This document shows positions 34,055 to 43,923 of a stretch of DNA of 64,000 nt, piece by piece; position 1 is the first letter of the stretch; the number at the start of each line of letters is the position of its first letter. The position numbers and the translations under genes are program-made. The notes under the pieces are model-generated. The model had not been told where the DNA came from. It did no database searches and saw only the letters and a list, made by a program, of their open reading frames with translations. Source of the stretch: Canna indica (lineage: Eukaryota; Streptophyta; Magnoliopsida; Zingiberales; Cannaceae); assembly GCA_034359265.1 (NCBI GenBank), contig CP136898.1, positions 33,808,501-33,872,500 on the forward strand, read 5' to 3'.

Positions 34055-35840
34055 TGTAATATCTTAGATATTAATATTAGTTTTTCATTTATTGTGTGTG
34101 TTTGTGAGCCTAGCGGGCTAGTCCAAGGTCGAGCCGAGTCGACTCATGGTCCGGTGGGAGCTTGCGAGCTCGGGTAAGTAGGAATATGAATTATGCAAAT
34201 TCTTTTCCTGCATAGATGAATTCATTTAATTATTCCATTGCATGTGTTTGATTTATTTAATTATGCCGCATATGGGTGTGCATGGGGTTGATGCTTGTGT
34301 TTAGCATGGGGTTAGATTTAGCTAAGGCGGGTTAGCGGGTTTGGATTCGGCTCGAGGTGGATGCGGGTTAAAAGAAGTTAAGATTGGATGAGGTGGGGAA
34401 GGGATTATAAAATTCCCCCACCCCCCACCCCTTGGCATGCGGCTCCCTATTGGAGCCGCACAAGCCACTTGGAGAGAAGAGAGGAGCCGCCCAAGCCACC
34501 GCCCCTCCCTCCCTCTTTTGGAGCCACCGAGCAAGGCAACCACCGCCCTCAAGCCGCCAAGCAGTCTTCACCTTTCCCCCTCTTCTTCCCCTCTCTTTGG
34601 AGGCCAAGCCGTCGGCTTGAAGCATTGGAGCCGCCGCTCCCTTGTCTTGGTTGGAGCCGAGCCACCCCTTCTTAAGGAGCCAAGCTGCCGCACCTTTGAG
34701 GCCGGATTTGGAGGCCGCCGCTTGGAAGTTCTTCTCTAATTCATTTTCCTAATCAAGGTGGGTGGTTTTACCCCTCCTTTTCTCGGGTTTCTCTCGTGTT
34801 CTTGAGCCGATTTGGGCATTATATTTGTTCTTGTGATTTTCCGTCGAATCGTGGGTTTTGATCGCCGAGTTCTTGTGTCAGTTTGTGGGAGGAGGGCCGA
34901 GACTTCCCCTTTGTGGCTCGGCAACCCTAGGTTTACCCTAGGGGTGCTCGGCCAAGGTGGAAGAAGGGGTGCCCTCAAGGTATTCGATGAAATACCTAAG
35001 TGAAGGTTTTTGTTTATCTTGTATCTATGTCTTGAATTGTTCATCAATTTAAATGATTATAATGTTAATGCACGCTTGAAATTAAATCTGTGATTTTTTT
35101 GAAATTAATCATCTTTCAAAGATAGGATTTGATCTTGATGACATGGGTGTTCTTGATATGAGTTCTTGATTAAAGATGGTTGTAGTGCTTGTTAATCTTG
35201 TTTAACAAATATGGTTTTTGTGAGATTTATCTCAATGTTATAATTCTGATATGATGGTAAATTAAGGATTTAATTTCTGTGAATTTTCGGATTTATTTCC
35301 TTGTTATGCTGAAAAATCAATTATGCTGAAAACTTCATGCTGAATTATTGATTTAGGGCTGATTTTGAAATACTTGTTGTGGTGTGTATAGTTTACTGAA
35401 CATAGTCGTGTAACTTATCGTTTTGATCAGAAAATATAGTTTGGATCCATAGGACACACTTTGGAAGTCAGATTCGACTCAGGTGCACCATTTTGGGGCT
35501 CAACAGTAAATCTAAAACAAAACCCTAATCTTGGCAAATAGAAATTTTAATTGAATAATTAAAATTCAATAGACAGCATAATCTGTTAAGAGCCAACAAA
35601 TTAAATGATATGCATGAAATAAAATCTCATGGGTTTATGACATTACAGATCTAGGAGTTGGGGTCGGTATTAAAGTGTTGAGATGTTTTCCAATAAAGAC
35701 ACCCCTAAGACACCGTAGGAGACACTTGACTTGGTCATGTTGCGTCATATCATTATGAATGACGGAGAGGCTCAGCATAGGAGCCCGATTGCGAGCTTGG
35801 CTCGGAAGGTTGGATGGTTAATTCCCAACCTGTGTTTAAG

Positions 35841-36169
35841 GGAATAAGTTCGGATGGACGAATCTTGATTATTCCTACGCTATCTCTTTGGAACAAGTTC
35901 GGATGGACAAATTCTGATTGTTCCTATGCTTCCTCGTGGAACAAGTTCGGACGGGCAAATCCCGATTGTTCTCGAGTTTCTTTCAAAGAATAAGTTTGGA
36001 CGGGCAAATCCCAATTATTCCTGTGATATCTTAAAGGGACAAGTTCGGACGGGCAAATCCCGGTTGTTCCTTCACGTCTCGTGGAGCAAGTTCGGACGGG
36101 CCAATCCCGATTGCTCCCAAGTTTATTTATTTTAGGATAAGCTCAGATGGGCCAATCCTGATTATCCTA
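35841..36169 (+). repeat. Seven tandem hairpin units in gypsy LTR 3
   Basis: Units of about 33-37 nt begin at 35841, 35890, 35938, 35987, 36036, 36083 and 36133. Each has a left arm such as GGAACAA, a conserved loop part (GTTCGGACGGGCAAATCCCGA or close) and a right arm such as TTGTTCC. Arms change together: GGAATAA/TTATTCC, GGAACAA/TTGTTCC, GGAGCAA/TTGCTCC, TAGGATAA/TTATCCTA. Confidence 0.9.
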
Positions 36170-36371
36170 ATATGTTTGGTTGCCTTAGGGCATGGTAGGC
36201 TTAAGCTTGTTGTACTTCACCGTTAGGGTGTCGGATGCCTTTGGACATGTGGTGGCTAGATGGCCTGTTAGCTAGTCACTCCCTTGTGACCTTTCCTGCT
36301 TGAGTCAGGTGTTTTGCATTATGCTATATATCTGTGTTTGGTTTCTTGTAGGGGTTGGTAGAACCGCTCAC

Positions 36372-36388
36372 TGAGTTCTTTGAACTCA
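36372..36388 (+). promoter_or_regulatory. Terminal hairpin of gypsy LTR 3
   Basis: TGAGTTC-TTT-GAACTCA is a perfect 7-bp stem with a 3-nt loop. It is followed by an acceptor-like T-rich tract and TAG. Equivalent positions in the other two gypsy LTRs hold different but also complementary arms. Confidence 0.7.
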
Positions 36389-36796
36389 CCCATTGTCGTT
36401 TTTGTTGTTTTGTAGAGCCTGACCGATGAGGTGGGCCGGAGCACTTGGCACGACTGGAGGATAGATGAGCCACATTGATCTCATAACAGTCCTAGATATA
36501 GGTAGTAGTCGAGTCTTTGGTAGTTGTCATGCACCTGTGTTGGTGATTTGGAATTGTAGTCCCTTGGGGACGTTTATGTCTTTCATTTCAGATTTTATTT
36601 GTTAAAAAGAACTGTTGGTCTTTGATTCATTTTATTTCCGCACTTGAACTTTTTGATAAAAACTTTACTGTTTAAATGAAATCTGTTTTGGTTTCTCTTT
36701 TATAATAAAAAGTTATTTATTTCTTCCGCTATATTTATGAGTTAGCATGTGCATGAGTTAAGCTGCGGGGTATAGGCACATATACCCTGGCCGGAT

Positions 36797-37185
36797 CTCA
36801 CCATGATCTCACCATGTTGTTGCATCTCCTCCACAATCCGAACCTTGGTGATGTTTCTTCAGGAGGTTTGTTCTTCCCATTCACAAACCCTACTTTGTTC
36901 TTGGCGAAAAGGGCGATTAGCATGGATGTCTTACATGACAAGTAGTTCTCATGACCTGTTAATTGAATTGCGACCAAAGCAACACCGGGATTGTCATTAC
37001 CTTGAAGCAGATATGGATTGTCTCCCATCTCGACAAATTCCACCATCGATCTACTTTCTGGTAAGCTTCTCGACTCCCCAGTTTGAGATCTGCCGCTTGT
37101 GATCTTTTGTTTCTTGCCATCTTCTCAATCTCCTCTCCAATGACCTTCTTCTTTGGTTTCTCCTCTTGATTAGGATCGCCGGTCT
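36797..37185 (-). pseudogene. Ty1/copia gag N-terminus and primer binding site
   Basis: Minus-strand reading gives NPYLLQGNDNPGVALVAIQL and then AMLIALFAKNKVGFV-like sequence (37020-36900), the N-terminal copia gag pattern (NPYFLH-DNPG...LTG-NY...M--AL-AKNK-GF-NG). The primer binding site TGGTATCAGA (tRNA-iMet type) lies just upstream on the minus strand at about 37190-37181. This piece and 3580-6345 are the two halves of the same split copia element. A frameshift separates the gag start codon from the NPYLL part. Confidence 0.75.
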
Positions 37186-37394
37186 GATACCATGATGAGA
37201 TTTCAACTCTGGATCAAGAAGGGGGAAAAACTAGCAAGAACTCAGTGGAGAGCTTAAGCTCTTAATTTGTTATTAAGAGAAAACTAAGTAAAAACTCAGG
37301 TTGAATGTTCACGCTATTTATAGCTGCGATTATAACACAAGGTGAATAGTCTAAAATGCACATGTACATCTTAGTTATTACATGAGGCAATTAT
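37186..37394 (-). mobile_element. Copia LTR, proximal part
   Basis: This is the LTR next to the primer binding site on the minus strand. CTATAAATAGCG on the minus strand (about 37327-37316) is a good TATA box. The LTR is interrupted at 37394 by a solo LTR and probably continues from 38838, but I could not find its outer end. Confidence 0.55.
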
Positions 37395-38832
37395 TGTTGG
37401 GTGAAATGGCACACTAGGGGGGTGAATAGTGTGTTAACTAAATTAATTAGCCTAAATTCAATTTTAGACGTTTCTTAGATTACTTGGGCAATTTACGAAC
37501 GAATGACTAAGTGCGGAAGCGAGTAATAAAGATAAACAGACAATACACAAAAATAACAATGCTAACATAATTATTTATAGTGGTTCAGTCCCAATGCCTA
37601 CTCTACTACCTAAGCACCCCGCTTAGGATTTCCAAACTATGTTTACTAGATTAAATCGGTTCTCTTACAAGAGGACTTTTAACCTGAAGAGACACACTCT
37701 CAATCTAAGGCACTTCCACACACGGAAGTCTCTGCCTTCTTACCGAGATTTCTCTTCCACCTCAACCCTAAGGGATACCTCAACTAATCCTAGTAAGCTA
37801 TGTTTACACAAGTGGCTTTACACCTTTTGTACTCAGGTAACCACTTAGATCCAAGACCTGACACTAGGTCTTACACAAACTAAACTTCAATAATAATAAA
37901 GATTACAATGAAAAGAGCTAAAGAATCAAACCAAGAATCAGTGCTCTTTTTCAAGCCTTCAAGCCTCCAACTCGCCAAGTTGTTGAGCTTGAATTGAAGC
38001 CGAGATGAGGAGAAAACTGGGTGCTTGAGAAAATATTGACAGAAGAACAGAGCGCTATTAATCGATCTTTAGAAGGCTAAAAACTCTCTTTTTAATGCTC
38101 AATAAAATCTATAAGAGGAATTGAAAGAGTTAGATGAGGGATATTTATAACCTCTCATAGAAACGGTAGCTCAACGAGCGAGAACGGGCAAAAAACTAGC
38201 CATTACTGTCGTTCGGTCGCATGTCGGTCGATCATCGATCGATCGACTGATCAACCGCTCGAGCAACTGCTGGCTCAACCTCTCTGTGCGGTCGACCGAC
38301 GGGTCGACCGCCAGACGCGATTCCTGCGATCCGCAGTTCGATCGACTGATGCCCCCTCTGCCAAATTTTGGCTTCAGTCGGTCGACCACCCGGTCGATCG
38401 AAGTAGCCACTGCCAATTTTTGGCACTGTTCGGTCGATCGACCAGTCGACCGAAATGGCTACTGTCATTTTTTAACCCCATTCGGTCGAACGAACCTAGG
38501 CTAAACTTGATTTTTTCAGCCTTCTTCTTGCGTGCTTCATTTTCGGGTTTCGGCATTCAACGAGTGATAACTTGGAGAGCTTTCCATATGGTCTTTAGAC
38601 TTGTCCAATACGACTTTGGTGCACACGTCGAACTTCGAGAAATTTCCGCGACGAACCCGAACGCGTTGACTAATGTCCTTCTGACTTTGCGATTTCTTCG
38701 ATATTTCGGATCGAGGACATCGAGCGCTAACCGATATGGAACCTGAAAATAACTCTTCATGAAATCATTAGTTTCATGTTTGTTATCATCAAAACCGAGA
38801 TTAAGACCAAGGTTAAAAACCTTAAGCCAATA
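37395..38832 (-). mobile_element. Solo LTR, SIRE-type copia, minus strand
   Basis: On the plus strand it begins TGTTGGGTGAAATGGCACAC and ends CCTTAAGCCAATA, the mirror of the copy at 28362-29984 with one terminal base changed. It is flanked by the 5-bp duplication ATTAT (37390-37394 and 38833-38837). About 38210-38490 holds repeated units with a CGGTCGACC-type dyad and a TGCCAA/TTGGCA dyad. No internal region is present. Confidence 0.85.
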
Positions 38833-38837
38833 ATTAT

Positions 38838-39544
38838 TACATGTGATCAATTATTATAGCACCTAATTAATGTTAATCTAATGCATAATTAAATCTAGCT
38901 AATGTATAATTAAATATGTTTACATACCTATGCATACTGCAGTGCACTATAATAATTGTCATCCAGTTAAAGATGATATTAGACTAGGTCAAAATACAGA
39001 ATTTCTCATATAGGAATCCATGGTGGCATCAGGTCGGAGAACTAACATATCACTACCATTGTGAGATATACTACTGATATTATCCATGTAGTATTCTCAC
39101 GGTGGGTCTATCCAACACCATGTTTATCAACATGTGTCTATGATCTGACTTTAATATCACATATTCATGGCCAGTAAAATATGATCATCGCTAATCAGAC
39201 TGCATACTAGTATTCATTCATTATCGTTCCAATGATAATAATAGACTAGGGACTGTTGAGAATAAGATTCTAACTGCCTTAGGATTTTATTATCAAGTCT
39301 CGTGCTTGATGACCATTAGGCGGAGTCAACTATTCAGGAAATCTTATATCAAGTCAAACATGCTCATAATGAATAACAAGACAAAACAAATGTTTCATTT
39401 AAACAAAAGGAAAGTAACAATGTCAATGATTATTCCATTGGCCTAAGGTACGCTACTAACATGCTTGAATTGCCGGTTGGGTTTGGAGGTATTAGAAACC
39501 CCTCCAAAACCCTCAAACCTTTATTCCACCAATTCAAAATGGTA
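38838..39544. other. Probable remainder of copia LTR and unassigned flank
   Basis: AT-rich sequence without coding signal. It probably begins with the distal part of the interrupted copia LTR. At 39430-39540 there is a short segment with GGGTTTGGAGG and CCCCTCCAAAACCC, a weak inverted repeat. Nothing else is recognised. Confidence 0.35.
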
Positions 39545-40543
39545 TGTTGGCCTAAGGTTTTCAACCTTAGTCTTAATATCGATTTTGATGATAATAAACA
39601 TGGAACTAATAATTTCATGAAGAAAAATTTTCAGATTCCAAGTCTATTAGTGCATGACGTCCGCGATCGAAAAAATCAGAGAAATATGAAGGACGATCGT
39701 CATCGCTCGAAATCACCGAGAAGATAGAATTTTGGTTTAAGGTGTCTAGAATGAATTTGTAATCCCCTATTATGATGCAAAAACTCAAAAACCAAACATG
39801 TAACCCAAAAACCCAAATTGATGATCGGACATTGCTGAAACTATATTATGTGTAGTTTTCGGCCGAATGTTCGATCGACCGACCGACGATCGAAAACCAG
39901 CGGCCCCAACAGCTCGATTTTGAGCTGTTGAGTTTGATAGTACCTGATCCCCATTGTATGTTCTGCCAATTTATAGCCATCCAAAGCCTTCCTATGATAC
40001 TATTGAACACATTAAGCCATCATTTGATCCTTCTAAGCCTTGATTGAGCAATCTTTGTTGAAACCCCGGCCTTCTACCTTGTCTTTCTTGAGATTGCCTT
40101 CAAGCTTGATTCGATTTATCTTCAAGGCATCAAGAGGAGCTAGGATTCGCTGTTTGGAGCTAAGTGTTGTATTGTTTTGTTTTTTGCTCCATTTACTTGC
40201 ATTTTATAGTTTGTTTTCATTAAGTTGTATTCTTGGTTTGAAGGGGTAGGCCATACACCTTGTTTACTTTGTTCTTGAGTGTTAGGCTTTATAATAGTAG
40301 TTGAGGTGTCCTCTAGGGTTGAGAAATAAGTCCTCTTTATATTCTTTAGATTCCACTCAAGTTACAAAAGGGTTGGTGGTAGCATTGGTGTAGAGGCATA
40401 AGTCCACCGATGTACTTGTAATCTAGGATTAGATTGTCCTTAGGAGATAGTGAGATGGGAGAGTGCTCTTTGTGTGAAGGCGGAGACTTTCGGGTGTGAA
40501 ATTGCCTTCTAGGTGTGAGAGTGGAGATTCTCCGATATAAAAT

Positions 40544-43500
40544 TGTCACACCCCAAACCCGGTATGATCGGCCAGGATACGCCACGTACCCCGAAGCCTA
40601 ACCCAACTCATCAAAACAACAATAACGATAACCTGAACAGTGGAAGATTTTTTTTTTGAAAGAACATACATGACATCACGAACCAAACCAAACTAAAACT
40701 CAATATGAACACACTGAACAAGTTATTAAAAAGGAGTTCAAATAAATAAACAAGACTCCCCAAATAAAATAAAATGCGGAAATCACGACCCGAGTCAACA
40801 TGACTCAACAACTCAAAGAGACACTAAAATGACTCAGGTATCCTCCCTGATCACGACATGTCACGAGACCCGCTGCCCTGCCGCCACCAGCCGCGCTACT
40901 GCACCTCGATTCCTCTCTGATCTAACTTAGATGCTGCAAAACAATAGTAATGAGGGGTAAGTCCAACTAGGACTTAGTGAGTAGATCAGCCCTCAATTCA
41001 CCAAATCAATCATCATGCATAAAAACATAATATAACCGATATAAATAACATAACAACAACGTCAGAAGAAATCAACAATGATATATCCATAGCTCTATGC
41101 ATGAAATCAATATCCGTCAACAAGTGTAAAATATCTTTTTAAAAATGACGGACAAGCATCAATAACACATCCGCTACCCTACTCATATCCACAACAATAA
41201 GTATAAGCATCCATCAATAGTTATAAATATATCCACAATAATAAAATAGGATGAATGCAACACCTCAATCATATGCATGCAATGCAACACCCTAGTCATA
41301 TGCATGCTCTTCGGACCCGTCGGTCCCACATAGCCACATAGGGTAGGTAGACGGGTGGCCGCCGAACTACCACCTAGCTCAGTGTCGTCTCTTTGGGGCA
41401 TGCCCTCCCCTCACCGGCACTGGCTCTTTCGAGCTAGCCTGTTGGGGCATACGTTCCCCTCACATGCTCGGGTCTCCGGACTGTCTCTTTGGGGTATGAT
41501 CTCTCCTCACCAGCAGGACTTCTGGAATAAGGCCAACGCTATCTCTTTGGGGCATACCCTCCCCTCACAAGCGAGGCTTTCAGGAAATGCAACAAGCACA
41601 TCACAACACCACACACGCAAATATATAAGTATGAACAATGTGTGCTATCAACAAGTAATAAAAGGTATGTCAAGTGCATACCTCATCCTCCACCTCCTCA
41701 TGTTATACATCACAAATACTGATATATATGTATAAATAGTGCTCATAAATCATGAATGTTCAGCACAAATAAATAATCATAAAATAGAATTATAGCACTG
41801 TAAGAAAAAATGCACGTGTATCAAGAAAGCAGTGCAAAAAGAAACTCTAATTATAAATCAATGAACTGGAACATGATAAAATAACTTGTCATAGAAATCA
41901 CTGATCTAGGATAAAATTCACCTCATTAACTACTATATCCATGAATCATCTCAAATCGAATCATAAAAATATATAAAATATAATTTTTCAGCTTGGCGCG
42001 TAAAATGAGGCAATATCCACCTATTGTTTCCAAAATACGAAGGTCTGATAGCGAAACAGACCTCACCAATGATCCAGAACGTCGATTAGGTGAAAATTCA
42101 TATATAACATGAATAGTTTCGCTAATTTTAAGGCCTCTAAATAATTATTTAGAAAAATGAGAGAAATGTCTTTAATTTATTTAATAAATCACTGTTACAA
42201 ATAAACATGACAGTGTTACAATCAATAAAGCAGTAATGAAATCTCTGCCTTTCATCTAAACATGATCACATCACATCCTTATATCTAATATGATGCAATC
42301 ACAGTCATCTATTTAACATAATGCAATCTCAGCCTTACATCTAACCAGATGCAATTACCACCCTCCATCTACATGATGAAATTATAGTCTTACATCTAAT
42401 CAGATGCAGTCACAGCCCTCCATCTAACCAGATGCAATCACAGCTCTTCATCTATATGATGCAATCATAGCCTTACATCTAACCAAATGCAATCACAGCC
42501 CTCCATCTAACCAGATGCAATCTCAGTCTTCCATCTAACATGATGTAATCTCAACCTTCCATCTAACATGATGCATCCACAGCCTTACATCTATCCTGAT
42601 GCAATCCCATCCCTCCATCTACATGATGAAATCTAAGCCTTACATCTACACAAGATCAAATCCCAGCACTTCATCTCAACCAACTCAATCCAGTCCTTCA
42701 TCTTACCCAAATCAATCTCAACCATCCATTTAACTGACCCCCCTTAGGTCATCTTCCTCCTCTCCTCCCCAACCCAGCTGCCATGGGGCCGCTCGAGTCG
42801 CTGGTGCCGACGCCGACACCGACGCCCTGCCGCCCCGCCGTGCGTGGCAGCGACGCCTCGCCGGCGCCCACTACCGCCGCCGACGTCCGCTGTCGCACGG
42901 CGCCGCTTCCTTGCGCGGCCGGTGCCTACCGACAAATGAATAGGAAGGGGGTAGAAAGAAAGAAGAAGAATAAGGAAAAGAAAATAATATTTTATTCCAA
43001 AAGAGGGGTAAACCACATGATTCGATTAAGAAACGACCAATCCGACTTCCGATCCGATACGAGAAAGCGCATCAAAAATCGATGAAAATCCCTGAAACAT
43101 AAGAACAACGATATGAATCAAGAATTGGAGAAAAGAAGACCTAAATTCACTCACCGGTGGAGAGAAAACGGAAGGAAAAGACGCGCAGGATTTTCCCCCG
43201 ATCGACAACGACGAACTCGCGAAAATCCGGCTCCGACAGCTCCTCCTCCTCGACAATGCCCTCTCTCTCCTCTCTCCTTTGACTCGGGTGGCGCACGGCT
43301 CAAAACCCCTGGCTGCACAACCCAGGGTCTAATTTATTGACACCGGTTGGGTCCAAATGATCAAAATACCTCTACTCAAGCTATCTGACTTAAACAACCC
43401 ATAACTCATCCGATCTAACTCCGATTCGAGATCCGATTGCACCGCCAAATTCGCCTCGAGACCCTCTATCACCCTTACATGATAAATCACAGAGATAAGA

Positions 43501-43652
43501 CAAATAAAATTTTCCTTAATTTATCTACATTAAATGCTTACTCGGGTCTAATCCCGAAGCTTCCCACCAATCCAGGCTAACTAGGGCCCACGATCCCCCG
43601 CTCAAGAATAAAATATTATTATTAAGATTTTTGGGTATTAAAAAAATCCTCA
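40544..43652 (-). mobile_element. Large gypsy LTR (solo), minus strand
   Basis: On the plus strand it begins TGTCACACCCCAAACCCGG (mirror of the GGGGTGTGACA end common in plant chromovirus LTRs) and ends TTAAAAAAATCCTCA. ATTGT occurs at both junctions (40542-40546 and 43652-43656). That would be a 5-bp duplication only if the LTR is taken as CACACC...CCTC; with TG...CA ends the flanks do not match. Read on the minus strand it has a G/C-rich leader (43330-43160), donor CCG|GTGAGTG at 43155/43154, hairpin units (41565-41395), a terminal hairpin (40976-40958) and acceptor TTGTTTTGCAG ending at 40934. Confidence 0.75.
42240..42735. repeat. Minisatellite in the minus-strand gypsy LTR
   Basis: About sixteen imperfect units of 28-31 bp resemble CCTTACATCTAACCAGATGC followed by AATCACAG. 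They lie in the intron-like part of the LTR, next to its leader. Confidence 0.9.
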
Positions 43653-43923
43653 TTGTAAGGAACTCTATATCTAGTGGTTTGTGTGTGAAATCCTAAGCAG
43701 GGGTTGCTTTGGTAATGGAGTAGGCATTGGGGTCGAACCACTACAAATAATTGTGTTAGCATTGATACTATTTATGTTTGATAACTTGTTATTTATCTTG
43801 CTTATGCTTGTTATTAGTTGTGTTTAGCCTAAAGATTGTAAAAAATTGATAAAATCGGAATTAGGTTAAGAGATTAGTAAACACACTATTCACCCTGCTT
43901 TAGTGTAGGTCATCCGACTTACA

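Larger units (their letters stand above)
34055..36796 (+). mobile_element. Gypsy LTR 3 with hairpin array
   Basis: It starts TGTAATATCTTAG and ends near ATACCCTGGCCGG (about 36796). Elements in order are: a TATA box TATAAAA at 34406-34412; a G/C-rich leader (34420-34740); donor AATCAAG|GTGGGTGG at 34757/34758; a seven-unit hairpin array (35841-36169); a terminal hairpin (36372-36388); the acceptor-like TTTTGTTGTTTTGTAG ending at 36415; and about 380 nt to the end. It does not match LTR 1 closely, so the two LTRs around gag-pol are unlikely to be sister LTRs of one element. Confidence 0.75.
39545..43923 (+). mobile_element. SIRE-type copia LTR interrupted by a gypsy LTR
   Basis: It starts TGTTGGCCTAAGGTTTTC at 39545, parallels the solo LTR at 28362 (for example AATAAACATGGAACTAATAA, GGAGACTTTCGGGTGTGAAA and ATTGGGGTCGAACCACTA), and ends with a degraded AGTAAACACACTATTCACCC region at about 43923. 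The gypsy LTR at 40544-43652 splits it, leaving about 1.25 kb of its own sequence. No 5-bp duplication could be matched, and no internal domain is present. Confidence 0.7.

Noticed and set aside
34388..34739. Three overlapping 60-100 residue open frames in a C-rich region
   Set aside because: They lie in the G/C-rich leader of a gypsy LTR, in all three frames, without a recognisable domain.
35841..36169. Possible CRISPR-like array of spaced repeats
   Set aside because: Nuclear plant DNA in an LTR; units are hairpins with short variable linkers, not identical repeats with unique spacers, and there are no cas genes.
42783..43085. 100-residue open frame rich in P, T and A
   Set aside because: It is the leader region of the minus-strand gypsy LTR read on the wrong strand.
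40542..43656. ATTGT as a definite target duplication of the minus-strand gypsy LTR
   Set aside because: The repeat is real, but using it would remove the TG...CA ends of the LTR; I report it as ambiguous.
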